This document shows, in pieces, positions 24,769 through 36,575 of a DNA stretch of 64,000 nt. The stretch covers positions 1 to 64,000 of the forward strand of contig VZTG01001839.1 in assembly GCA_013397845.1 (NCBI GenBank), given 5' to 3'. The position numbers and the translations under genes are program-made. The notes under the pieces are model-generated. The model worked only from the letters and a program-made list of their open reading frames with translations. It had not been told where the DNA came from and did no database searches. Each line of letters begins with the position of its first letter. The stretch's first letter is position 1. Source of the stretch: Melanocharis versteri (lineage: Eukaryota > Chordata > Aves > Passeriformes > Melanocharitidae).

Positions 24769-26066
24769 TGGGGGAGGTTTTTGGAAGGGCTGTGTTACAC
24801 TAACAGCCATAAAGCAGCCTCTGAAAGCGAGGCAGCGTCTGCCACTGCCAAACAACTGCATTTCATTACTTTGGAGCCACATTTTAGGGCTCAGGCAGCT
24901 TGTTTAAGTACATTTGTAGTGCCCCACCACCACGGGCAGACCTGCTGCAGCCTCACCTTGGGTGTCTGTCATTTCTGTCTGGCTCTGCAGGGCAGCTCTC
25001 TTCCAGCCCTGGGCATGCTTATCCCAAAGGATATGGAAGATACCAGGATGTGGGCTTTGCCATCCCCTGGAGCAGCAGGGTAGGGATGTAGCAGTGCCAG
25101 CCATGAATGCACAAATCTGCTGCTAAGGAAGGGAGGTGAGAAACAACTCCTGCAATTAGGAGCACAGAGATGATTGTAAGCAGGTAAACTGCCAGAGCTG
25201 GTGAAGTGCCAGGACAGGACTTGGCCAGGACACCACAGCTAACACCTGCATGTTTACAAGGAACGGCACGGGATCATTGACTCCTCAGAGCTTCCCACCT
25301 CCTGAGTCGCCTCTCCCCTCCGGCAGCACGGCACCGAAGGGCAACATCTGGTCTGCAGTTGACATCAGAAACATCATTATTATGAGCTGGTCCGGCGAAG
25401 ACTCAGCCTGAAAACCACAGCCTAATGAACCTCCAGCCCCACACTGTGCGAAGGCTCCCGGCCCAGCGCTGGCTGGTCCGGGGATGGTGGAGACTACTGG
25501 AAAACCTCCCCTGCAGGCTGCCAGGCAGCTATCAGGCCAGATTGGTTCCTGTAACGTGTGAGCTCCAACGAGAATGCAGCGAAAAATGAGAGAGCTGACC
25601 ACAGGCAGATTTCTTCCTAACTGTGTCACTGGTGAACGCCGTAATTCCAAGCCGGAGGTGGGAGAATGGGTTTGTTTTTACAAGAAACCTGTCGACGGAG
25701 AAAAGAAAAATTTGAGGAGAATTTAGCGACTAGCTGAATTTGGCAAATAATTTCAGCTGGAGAAAATAGCTAAAATAGTTCGAACTTGGAGCGGGGAGTG
25801 GGAGACGAGAAATTCTGAAAATCCATTATTTGCACAGCTCTCCTCCAAAGAGCTTATATTATACTGCCCGCTACCAGCTGGCCCAAGATTTAGGTTGCCT
25901 AATATTTTCCGTTATAAAAGATTCTTTCAACATTTTTATTTTTTTAGAAGCTCTAACACCTCCATTGTTTGCAGTAGGCCCTTATAATTTGGCAGGGACA
26001 AAGCCCCTGGGCTAGAGAAGTGCCTTTTCTTTCATCCATGAAATTCCAGTCAGGTTTGGCTGGATT
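24769..26066. other. gene-free sequence, GC-rich then AT-rich
   Basis: 24.8-25.55 kb is GC-leaning with a modest CpG cluster at 25,305-25,478 (about 10 CpGs). From about 25,670 to 26,000 it turns AT-rich without being low complexity. This compositional boundary without repeats resembles many conserved non-coding elements, but conservation cannot be seen from one sequence. No exon is recognised. Confidence 0.45.
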
Positions 26067-26112
26067 AAAAAAAAAAAAAAACAACCAAAAAAAAGCAACA
26101 TACAAAAAAACC
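26067..26112. repeat. A-rich tract
   Basis: A 15-A run followed by CAACC, an 8-A run and a 7-A run. Low complexity, with no recognisable retroposed sequence upstream. Confidence 0.8.
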
Positions 26113-28614
26113 TGTTAAAGATCACCATTTCCCTTCTCTCTCTTATGTGCCTCAAGAAAATATGCTGGCAGACCGCCAGCATAGCAAGTGAACGTGAACG
26201 TTCTCATTAAATTGAGCCCAGGTTGTCACCAAAGCAGCCGTCCAGACTCTGCTGGGAATGTCTGGGGGCTTCCAGGGCAGCTGCAGCAGCAGGAGAAGAG
26301 TTGCAGGAGACCAAGCACCACCCCAAGGAGTTTTCCCGACGGGCGAAGGAGGCAGAGAGGGGAAGGAGCTCCTCCTGTCACTGACTGAAAAGACCTGGCA
26401 AGCCAGTCTCCATGCCTTGGGGCTCCTATCCCTACTTTTGAGGCTGGGAAGAGTAGAGCCAATTTCTCACTCAGCCAGCTGTGAAATAGCAACACTAAGC
26501 CACGTTCCTCTTTCTCCAGGACCTTTCTCTTCTCCCTGGGAACAGCAGCAATCCTGCCCTCCCCTAAAATAGCTAACGCTGCGGTCTTAATTGTATCAGT
26601 CTATTCTGTGATGCTGAACAGACAATGGTTTGGTGGTTGTTGGGCAGGGGTTTTATAAGCACTGAAGAGAGGATAGTTGTCTTGGAAAAGCTTCTGGTCC
26701 ACAGATTGGAATGGGGCCAGCCCAGAAGACTGCACAGGAAGAGATGAGAGTCCAGGAGCCAGACTTACTAGGGAGGCAGCTTCCAAATAGCGATCAGGAA
26801 ACAGAAATGGGACCATGTGCACAGAAACGAGCCTAGAGAGCTAATGGGGGTGGAACGGGAAATGGGAAAATTTGGACATCATTTTGTGGGAGACCTGGTA
26901 AAGTCTTGGAAGATCTTAAGTAGCCAATATAATCCACTCCTGGCAGAGGAGACTGTGTTATGAAAGTCAACATTGAGTGCAATATAGTGAGATGAACACT
27001 AAAGCAGAAAGGAACATAGAAATATATCATTTAGTGGTCCATCAGTCTAGTTTTTGGGCTCCATAAGGATTTTTGGAAAGGATGGCATACAGAAACTCTG
27101 CAGCCAGCAAATTCTTGCCAGTTGTGAAAATCTTGGTGCAATCCTAAATAGCAAGAGAGTGGCTTATGTCACAGAGTATCAAATTTTATGAGTCTTCCAA
27201 AATTTGTTAGTATTATACAAAAATTGGATTGGAAGTCAAATATCAGAGTACACCACACAGAAATTCAACTTCCCTGTGCAGATCTCTTCGTTCCCATGGA
27301 TGTGTAGCTGTCAAGAAGATCTAGCTGACTTCACAAGGGAGGTGTTTATCCATGGACAAACTGTTAGTGCCTGTTTGTTTAAGAAGCTTGGTGGTCGCCT
27401 GTGCACAAAAGAGAGAGACAGAAAATCAGAAAGTTGCCTTAGTTCTGTCATCCTGCCCCTGCTCGGTTGGCTACTTGTGCAAGGTTCAGGCATGATCTGA
27501 CCCTTTTCTCCATCCAGAGAGGGGCACACTGAAAAGCTGCTAGCCAGGCTCATCCCAAAGCTGAGCTTTGGCAGGAGGTGTAACTTACTGCAGCGGGCAG
27601 AGTGGACAAGGCCTGTAGGGCTTTTGGAACCTGTGCTGCTCTGTGTGCAGAGCATGGATGCAGGAGATAATGGGCGGTCTCTACCTTGCAGCTCTTTGCA
27701 TGGTACTCCATCGTGCCAAGTAGACGCAGTGGTAAATAGGTTGGTAAAACATGAAAGAAAGACTGAATGGTAGCAGTGAGAAGACAAGAGCTGGTACTTT
27801 CACCTCTGCTTGAGCATTTGCTTTACCCTGAGGATGGGTTTCTAAGTTAAATGGGAGGTGGATGGCCAAAACCATGTCAAAATTTGGCTTTGCTTTGGTG
27901 CCAGTTTAAAAATAAAACTTCTTTCTCACATTTGAATTCAGAGTCAAATCTGTGCCCCTCAAGGGAAAGTGGTTGTTCAAAGATGGGTCTTGGTAGTGAT
28001 TCCAATTTAAATAGAAAAGGTTGTGTAATTTTCCCTTCAGCTGGATAGTGTATTAATTAGCACAGTAATTTCTGGAGTGCTTCTAATAAACTATATATTC
28101 AACAACTTTGGCAGTAAAAGCCATTGAAGCAAGCATCAGCAATTATTGAAGACAGAATATGACTATGAGTACCTGAAGACTCTTTCTTTGGATTGCAGGA
28201 GTGGGATAACTTGTCAGGAATGAGTAAATTGCAATCAAATATGTCTAGAATTCAGACTAGCTAAAGATGGAATAATCAAAACCATCAAAGCTTGGTGCAT
28301 AATGGGTTGAGACAAGTAGTCCAGCAAATATTGTTCTAATATCATCTTAACCACAAGGGCTGCTCAGATGTGTTTCTTGAAGACGTTTAAGTTAGCAAAT
28401 AGTACTCATCATTAATCTTTTATAATGGCTTTTGGGAGCCACAGTTCATTTAAACATTTTACATTTTTATTACTTATGTATGCAGGGCAGCAATTAAAGC
28501 TGTCGTGGTCATATAATGAAGACTAATGAAAGCAAGACGAAGGCAGGTTTTCATTTTCTGTCAACCTGAATATCCATCTGCTTCTGCCATCTCCCTGCCC
28601 CCAAACCTTTCTTG
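26113..28614. other. gene-free unique sequence
   Basis: No gene or transposon is recognised. A 158-codon minus-strand frame (27,311-27,787) is serine-rich, has no motif and is treated as chance. Composition drops from GC-leaning at 26.2-26.5 kb to AT-leaning by 28 kb. Confidence 0.5.
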
Positions 28615-28634
28615 CACAGGGGTGGGGGGGGGGN
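28615..28634. repeat. G homopolymer run ending in an unresolved base
   Basis: GCACAGGGGT is followed by a 10-G run that ends in an N at 28,634, the only ambiguous base in the window. The run length and base identity here should be treated as uncertain. Confidence 0.9.
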
Positions 28635-30484
28635 TGCTTGAAAGCAATCTCCCCAGCCCCGAGGCATTTAACCAAACACCTTTACAACTGTCCAGGATGA
28701 ATTGTGAAGACGGAGTGGTCCTTTCTTTTTCTGGCCTGGAAGAAGCATCTCTCTTGGTAATCAGACAAATACTGTAAAAGGCTCGGTCTTTCTCAATGCA
28801 AATAAATGTGAGTGATGCAATAACAGCATCTTTATGGTATGTTTTCTTGGCCACTGTGAAGTAATAATTTTGGAGGGGAGACAGGGATTAGTCACCTCAC
28901 AATTAGTCATTCTGCAGTGTAGTTTGATACTTGAGAGATCTGTATTTCAGAAATGTGGTTCTGCAACCACAGGACCTATTTTCAAGTACTTTCTGCTCTC
29001 CTCTTCTTTTAATTGGGAAGAGTTTGTTAAAAGGAAAAAAATCATTCACTTTTTACTTTTCATGTGCTTTCTGCACTCATGTGTCTCTATTTCATCTTCT
29101 ACAAATCTTGCTTTCCCTTTCTTGGGAGCTTTGACCAAAACTGGAGTTTGGGAAGCGCCTCCATGCTAGCTTTTCTTAGGCAGAGCCCACCAGCCTGGCC
29201 AGGCATCCTAAAGCTAATGCTACAAAGAGGGGTGTGTGTGTGACACATGCAGGGCCACTGCCCCCTCACACGTGTCTCCAGCAGCCTGGGAGCCTGCAAG
29301 GGGCCGGTGCCCCGTTAGCACGTGGCAGGATGTGGGGAGCTCTCTGAGCACAGAGCTGTGAGCTGCGGCGCTGGAAGACACCTCCTTTCCAAAGGCTGTT
29401 TACTGCCTTGGGAAGAGAGCAGAGTAAGAGACAGCTGCTCTGTAAGTCGTCTCTTTTGCAACAGTCAGAAACTTTGCTACAGAAAGTTCGTTCCCTTTAA
29501 CTGGAATTCTTGTGAGTCAAAAAGGCAATGCAGATGTTTCAAAGTGTTAATCATAAATATCAGGGGAGAAGGAGCTTAATGGCAGAGCTCCCAATGAGTA
29601 ACAACGTTTGGCCTCAAATATTTCAGCTGGTAAGATGTCACATACTTCTCTGTACATGACAGCTCTGCAGTCGTCTTAACCATTTCATTTTTGGAGTTGC
29701 AGTCCAGCCCACGTGTCACAGCCAGTGTGCTACGCACCAGGGTCTGCACCGGGCACATGGTTTTCACTGGTCCTGGCACCTACACCAGACCTAGTCCTCT
29801 CCTAAGATGGCTTGTTTCATCAAATCTCCCCACCACAGCAAAAGCCTGGATCTGCTTTCCAACCAGCCTTCCTCCCAGCTCCTTGGTATTTCTCTGTTGC
29901 CAAATTCTATAGTCTCCTGAATGTATTCCATGCGTACCAAAGCCTGCTTGACATTTGGCTCTGTGAGTATTTCATAATTCTTCTCGTGCTGGTATAAATA
30001 GAGTTAATTTGTTCTTGTTTCAGACATGTTGTTGTCATTATTAACTTACCAACCCAAACGCCAAACGCAAAATTCAAATCTGGCAAAATAAATACAGAGC
30101 AACTCATGGGCCAAATTGATTTGACTTAAAACAGCATTGAAACAGATGAAATACTGTGTTTCATTTGGAAAAACAGCAGCTGTGTCTGTACAGTAACTAC
30201 TGTGCTTCTCCAAAGGGTTTTTCCCACATACAGGGCCAAACTCAACCAAATGTAGGTTGGGATTAGAAAGTAAAGCTCCCATTAAATTCCTGGATCGAAC
30301 TGTTTGAAGATGTAAATAGGGTTACTAGGTTTGAAGTCAGATGAAGGTGCTATGCACTGCACCAACTACGGGCGTTCAGTGTAACATCTCTGCTGATGGC
30401 AGTCAAAAACTGGGTAGGAAAACTCCAGCCCAGAGGACACAAGCAAAAGACAGAGCCTTGCTTCTCTACCCTTTCCTCTCTGGC
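28635..30484. other. gene-free unique sequence
   Basis: No gene or repeat is recognised apart from a short GT run at about 29,229-29,240. Confidence 0.5.
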
Positions 30485-30520
30485 TAGAAGCAGATGCCAA
30501 GGTAGAAGCAGATGCCAGCG
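30485..30520. repeat. tandem duplication, 18-bp unit x2
   Basis: 'tagaagcagatgccaagg' is followed directly by 'tagaagcagatgccagcg', with 16 of 18 positions identical. Confidence 0.85.
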
Positions 30521-32941
30521 TCTGTACTCTGCAATCATCATAATTTGCAATGATCTAATATTAAAATGTCAGCACCGATGTGCAAGGAATTCTGCTTCTC
30601 CTCAGTCCCAGTGTGTGGTGCCTCTACTCAGCTGGCAAACTCCCCCAGCCCCACATGGTATAGACCTCCCATACCCAAAGGAGCACAAACACGCTCCAGT
30701 TACAAACTGAACTGCTTTCTGCTCCACTGGAGAGCCCTGCTGGGCACAAGTCACCATCGCACAAGAGATGAGGTTTGAAAGTGAAGCTAAGCTGGAACAA
30801 ACCTTGCTGAGCAGACCTAGTAGAAGTGGTGACTGCCTGTGTAGCTCAACAGGGAATTGAGGTGTGTGGTACTGCCCCTGGAAGGAAAGTCCCCCAGGGC
30901 GAGTGCCCTTCAGAGCCGCTCTCAAGCACTCTGCTGCCATTGTAGTGGAAGCAGAATCTGAAGTGATTGTTATCTTTAATGCAGTTTAACTTTTAAATCC
31001 TGACGGTTTCACTGAGAATTGGATAGCTAAAATAGCTTTCAGAATCCAAAGCTGAAGGTTCACTTCTTTTTGCTTTGCTGATGGGTTCCAGAAGACCTTG
31101 TAGGGAAGGGGAGAAGCCAGTTTTCTGGTGACACTCATGGATTGGTTTCCCTTTACTCAATAGGGTGTGCATGGTACAAGTGCCTTCTTGAAGTTGAACA
31201 CTGAACTCCAGCTGTCTTGGAGTCAAAAAGGGAGGCATATCTTTGAGGCAGCTGCAGTCCTTTTACACAGGAATGATGCGGGGGAGAGAATCAAGGCAGA
31301 TGCAATTAGTGAAAATCAGAACCTGCAGTGCAGCTTCTCTCTCTGGCTGCTTTTGTGTAGGGCTCAGCCCAAACAAAGCAGCTTCCCCTGAGCCTTGGAC
31401 TCCTTACAGCCTAACAGAAGGAAGATCACTACAAGCATCAGGTATTTCTGTTAGTGGGAAGCCTGGTAAATACTCTTTCCATGCCAGCAACACCTCCAGT
31501 TGGCAGGCTTACTTGGCAGGCTCCAGGCACTGAAGTAAACACGCTCTCTGTTTTGTGAGATTCACCAAAGTGAGGCTTATCCCTGTCCTGCCTCTCGAGA
31601 GAGTCTGAGGAGCCCGTTGTGGCCCTTTAATGTAAGGGTATTAAGTGGACAAAAAATGGAACTGCCTGAAAAAGAGTTGCCCCTTAGTTATGACAAGTGA
31701 TATGGAAATAATTTGATAGTGGGTTGTGTTTCACTATTTTTTTTCCCACAATTTCAATATATTTTAAGTCTACGTTTTTCTTTTTTTTTTTTTTTTCCCC
31801 ACGATCTGACTATACCTTAAAAGAACGAAGAGTCAGTAGTGTGCTAAGAGGGAGAGTGGGGAGCAGAAGACAGGATGCAAAAAGCAGGGAGAAGCAGCCA
31901 GTCTGAGCTGACCACTCAGAGGAACCACAGGATCATTCAGGGGAAGTTATTCCAGGGGCAGTACACAGCCTGGGATGGGTGGTCCCACGGTATGGCATCT
32001 CTCCTCCACCTGGCCCAGATCCAGTCTGGCTGTCCTCTGCCTGACCTGCCCCTTTGCCAGCAGCTGCCCAAAGCCAGCACACCAGCATCCAGAAATGGGT
32101 TAGCACTGAGAGACGCTAAACTTTGCCTTAGAGTTTGTTTGGGAAGGGTGGGGAACAGTCCACGCAGAAAAGAGATAGAGGGAAAAAAAAACCTAGAAAA
32201 ATAAACTGCAGACAATATCTCATTGATAGAGCGTCTGGGGCTGGCACTGTAATGCAAGCGACACGCAGAGGAGGGAAGGGAGCCCTGGTGCTCGGAGTAT
32301 TCCACTATTTTCACTAGCATTGACCATGCTTCCCTGCCTCCAAGTCTCTCCAGAGGTAGTGGGGGCGGCTTCAGAAGGGCCACCAGGGCATTTTTGCTTC
32401 TGCTGCGTTGCCCACACTCTCCTTACAGTGAGATCTCACTGCCAACCCCACGCCAATGCTGTCTGCCAGGATGCTGCTGAGGGAGGCTTGGGACCATGTT
32501 GGAAGCACATCCCTGTGTCCAGACCTTTCCCAAAGGACTGTGCCAGCAGCCACCACTGCCCAAACAGGACCAGGGCCATACGCACGGCTGACTCCTGCCC
32601 CTGTTGAGTCACTCCACTGGCTGCTTCTTTCTTGTTTCTTTAGCTAAATCAGGAGACCTGCCCTGCCCTTGCAGGGCTGCTGGGCAGCTGCTGGGGAGCC
32701 CAGTGTGTGCCAGTCAGGGAGGGGCTCTGCTTGCTCTCAGGCTGGAGCTGCTGCAGGCGAGAGAAGGGGCAAAGCGCACAGGAGGAGAATGGCAGCCTTG
32801 TGTATCTGTCATATAAAACTCAGAGCCCCCGGTCTGGCTCTTTATCAATTATTAGCCTGCTGCTAAAATAAGAAAATAGATTTCATAAGTGTGTTTCTGT
32901 TCCACACACCAGACAGATAGTCTGGCTAAAATGATTTATTG
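30521..32941. other. gene-free unique sequence
   Basis: No gene is recognised. A T run of 16 (31,781-31,796) preceded by TTTTTC is the main low-complexity feature. A 148-codon minus-strand frame (31,937-32,383) has no motif, lies in GC-leaning sequence and is treated as chance. Confidence 0.5.
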
Positions 32942-33025
32942 GTGTGAGTTAGTGCGTGTGTATGTGTAGATGTGCATATGGTTCAAATCCTATAAAGCAG
33001 AGTCCTGCCTGTGTGTGCGTGTATT
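32942..33025. repeat. degenerate GT-rich tract
   Basis: A scattered GTGTG/TGTGTA pattern without an uninterrupted run, probably a decayed (GT)n microsatellite. Confidence 0.5.
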
Positions 33026-33100
33026 TAATGCTTTATATGGTACATCATTCCTTTTTCATGTGTGTCTGTCTGGTTTTCTTGGGCAGCACTAGTTAAATTT

Positions 33101-33137
33101 CTTCTTTCTTTTCTTTTCTTTTCTTTTTTTATTTTTG
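33101..33137. repeat. (CTTTT)n pyrimidine microsatellite
   Basis: CTTCTTTC leads into repeated CTTTT units and a T run. It is entirely pyrimidine on the + strand until the first A at about 33,131. Confidence 0.85.
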
Positions 33138-34637
33138 CATTTCACATGAATTGTGCAGTGGAAGCCAAGAGTATCTGCCAACTTGGCTGTCCCAAAAATA
33201 AAAGTTGACACTCTTCTCCTAGAAACAGTTATCTCCTCATTGTAGCCATAGTCAGACACACCCACACCATCCCTTTCTTGAAACTGAGGCCGAATTTAAT
33301 AATGCCCTTGGCCGCTTTCATTTCTGACTAAAAATGTCAAAAAGTGAAAATACTTTTTCTTAAGAATGCAGAGGCAGAGAGCAATCCCAGGACACGGCAC
33401 TAACTATTGTAAGTGTGGACAAAGGCGCAGGCTGCTCTCTTCCAGCTGGCAGCTGGGAACAGTGCTGCAGAAACCAAGGACAAAGGTGGAAGCAGTGATA
33501 GGAAAGTCCCCCCACCTTCTCTTCAAGTTAAAATTCCTCTCTTCTCTCATCTGTGGTAAATGGACTGCTGCAATTTTCAACTTTCCTTGAATTCTTCATT
33601 TTGGCTTTTGATGTTTGGGACTCCTCCTCTTTCCACACCCCTAGTTTACTCAGAGACAGTAAACAAATGTTGATTTCACCCCAATGATAAGTGCCACAGA
33701 GTCTGAGGAGGGAAAGCTGCTTGGATGTGAAGCCAGTTCATGTCCCTGCCTACCAGAATAGCAGGCAGGGCTTGGTATGAGTCATGCAAGACAAGTTGTC
33801 TGCTCTTAAGTTATACTTGCCCCATGCAACTTATTTTCTAAGCCACTTGGCAGAAAAGTAGCTATTCAGTGTTGCTGTCATAGGTATTTCAGAAGCTGTG
33901 CTTTTAGTTAGAGGTGGCAACAGCCCATGGAAAATTCTGGTTTAGATAGGAAAACATAGGTTAGAAAATGAATGAACAATCTGTTTTCCCGAATCACGCC
34001 CATTTCCACCTGCACAATACCTAGACAGCAAGTGAGGCTCTTGTAAAGCAACAGTAAGTCATGAATTCAAAGTGACTTTTACCACTGCTGTTGTAAAGAG
34101 CCATAGCAAAATATATTCCCTCTTGGCTTTCTCTCGGTTTAGGTGCAGTAGCTCCCGTAACATGGAGACTCTTCGGCTATGCTAAACAGCTGATTCTAAT
34201 TTTTCGCTCTGTGAGTTCAAGCAGTTGTAGCTGGTTGGGTATTTTTAAGCTTCCATAGGCGAATAGTTTTCTGTTGCAGGAGTTGCTCCATGTGGTCAGA
34301 GCTGCGAGGGCTTGAAATCAATTAAGAGATGGAAAATGGCTGACATAATGATTGAAGAACTTTTTCTGGTTTTCACTGTCAAGGTGATTGCCAACAAGGT
34401 GAGATCCATGGATACAGAAATCACTGACAACACTTGCTGAGATTTGTCACTCTAAGTAAATGAGGAGGGTCTTGTGATCCTTCATGGTGGCTGTTCTAGT
34501 GGTGTTGTAGGTTCATCATCTTTGGAGATAAAGAGGTAGGTGTTTAAGCCTTTGGGGACAGCAGTTATTTCAGCATCAATTTCAGGACTTTTTTCACCCA
34601 GAGAGCAGGGGAGAACAAAGCTCCAGAGCAAGGGGTT
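33138..34637. other. gene-free unique sequence
   Basis: Nothing recognisable up to the minus-strand CR1. Confidence 0.5.
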
Positions 34638-35165
34638 ACAGAATCACAGAATCATCAAGGTTGGAAGAGACCTTTAAGAACATCTAGTCCAACCATCAAT
34701 CCAGCACCACCACAGTCACCCCTAAATCATATCCTCAAGAGCCACATCCAGATTCTTCTTGAACACATTCAGAAACAATGACTCCACCACCTCCCTGGGC
34801 AACTTATTCCAGTCCCTACCACTCTTTTGGTGAAATATTTTTCTAGTATTTAATCTGAACCTCCTCTGGCACAACTGAAGGACATTTCTTCTTGTCCTTT
34901 CACTTGAGACATGGAAGAAGAGATTGACCCCCCCCTGGCTACACCCTCCTTCCAGGCAGTTGTAGAGAGTGATAGGGTCTCCCCTGAGCATCCTTTTCTC
35001 CAGACTGAACAACTCCAGTTCCCTCAGCTACTCCTCATAGGACTTGTTTTCTAGACCATTTGTTAGCTCTGTTGCCCTTCTTTGGACACACTTCAGCACC
35101 TCAATGTCTTTCTTGAAGTGAGGGACCCAGAACTGAACACAGTAGTCAAGGTGCAGCCTCACTCG
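34638..35165 (-). mobile_element. CR1 LINE, 3' portion (~530 bp)
   Basis: The reverse complement gives a long CR1 3' part. The element's 3' end is at the left (acagaatcacagaatcatc, then 'ggttggaagagacctttaag'). Its body runs rightward through 'ccagttccctcagcta' and 'ttggacacacttcagcacc' to 'ccagaactgaacacagtag' near 35,128-35,146. It is 5'-truncated and contains the 3' end of ORF2 (see the pseudogene entry). It has diverged from consensus but remains colinear, so it is one insertion rather than a composite. Confidence 0.95.
34722..35012 (-). pseudogene. remnant of CR1 ORF2 C-terminus
   Basis: A 96-codon frame inside the CR1 copy translates to a sequence like the end of the CR1 ORF2 polyprotein, the reverse transcriptase/endonuclease protein. 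Visible landmarks are a 'GDPITLYNCLEGGC' segment, an arginine-rich 'RFRLNTRK' segment, 'WNKLPREVVES' and the terminal 'FKKNLDVALEDMI'. The endonuclease and reverse transcriptase domains are absent because of 5' truncation, so the fragment cannot support retrotransposition. It has no promoter of its own. The intact frame over about 290 bp probably reflects a moderate insertion age rather than selection. The ATG is fortuitous. Confidence 0.85.
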
Positions 35166-36494
35166 TTACCCTACAAAGCAACATTTTCAGCACTGTAGGT
35201 GCCATCAGAAGATGTGGTTCCTGTGGTCAGCCTTAGCAGAGAAAACATTTGATGTGTTGGATTGTTGTTTCTTACGAGACTTTGCAAACAGACAAGAATT
35301 GTAAATTTGTAAATTCATAACAATAAATTCATCATGCCAGTTAGTCTTGGCACACTTAGAAACCTGAATAAATTCAGTTTCTCAGTCATGGGAGGCTTGC
35401 CTATTTTGTACAAGAAGCAGCTTTGATTCAAGGCAGATCCCGCCAAACTGCCTGTTTTGAGGACTGGGTTGAACAGATCCACCTAAGTTTTAAATTATCA
35501 GATCCCATAAATAAACTGGAAAATCAAGAGAGATCCAAGCTGGGATGAATCCTGCAGTTTGACTGTAGACCAAGTGTCCATGTTTCTATGCTCTGAGCTG
35601 CTGACTGAAATAACTTTCTTTTTCCCTTTACAATAAACCTGGACTTCTGACTGTGGGTTTGCATGGCACTCAAATTAGATGTCTGGAGGAAATGGTATGA
35701 GTAGCAGTCGGAATGTGTGACTCCACATATGACTGTAGAGCACAGCATTGTGCCTATACTGGGCAGTGGTTCCTCATCTCTCCTATTTCTTTAAAATCCT
35801 GTCCAACTTTCATAGACATTAACTATGGAGCACTTTTGAAGGGGGATCTTTTCTTCTTCAAAACATGTTTGGTTTTAATGAAAGTCTAAATGAGTCTGCT
35901 TATCATGGCTGGAGTGTACAACAGGAATGGTTAGGGAAACTGTGTGAGTACTTAGAGCATGAGGATCAGTAAGCAGAGTCTACTTTCACCCTGAGAGGTT
36001 TTATGTGGCATTTTCATGAGAGAACTGTCCAATACTGCTTTCATTTGGAGGTATGACTGTCTATATGCCAACCCGTGTGCATTTTGACACAGTTACAAAT
36101 ATAGGCATTACATTTGGGTGCTAGCCCAACACCTAAAAGACTCCAAGTTGGTTTCCTGCTCTAGGAAATCTCTGGCAGTTTAATTACTCACTCTGCACTC
36201 ATCTGTTGATCAGAGGGCAATTGCATGAAATATGTTTAAGGCTGTGATTCTGAACAGCCTTAGTCAGGCTGTTGAACTTCTCAGCACAAAACAGTGAAGA
36301 GAGAGCAGGAAGGCATCTGAATGTGGCATCCCTGAGGTGAATAGCTAGGACAGGTAACCTAGTTATGCCAGGAAGTCACAGTAAAACAGAAATCAGAGAT
36401 GCTCTAAGCTTGAGTGTTGTGGAAGGCATAAGCCTAGACTAATACTGGAGCCATAGAAATAGACTTGTACAGGAATTGGTAACAATATCTGCAG
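35166..36494. other. gene-free unique sequence
   Basis: Nothing recognisable. AT-leaning sequence with short frames. Confidence 0.5.
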
Positions 36495-36575
36495 TACCTC
36501 TTAGGTAAAGGCCTCTTGGACCAGCTGTCCTGTCTCTCACTATGGGCCAGTGGTGAAAGATCACAAGTTAAGAGC
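36495..36575 (-). mobile_element. possible ancient CR1/L3-like fragment
   Basis: The segment 'ggtaaaggcctcttggacca' followed by 'gtcctgtctctcac' and 'gggccagtgg' reads like the antisense of the 3' region of old CR1 families ('...ggcccatctagtccag...cctgtctctgacagtggcc...'). Only about 80 bp can be followed, and the ends are unclear. I rate this as plausible rather than certain. It would belong to the same old class as the element at 9.4-9.8 kb. Confidence 0.45.

Noticed and set aside
27311..27787. 158-codon serine-rich minus-strand frame
   Set aside because: No motif, and frames lie opposite and around it. It is consistent with chance.
31937..32383. 148-codon minus-strand frame
   Set aside because: GC-leaning DNA lacks stops by composition, and no domain is recognisable.
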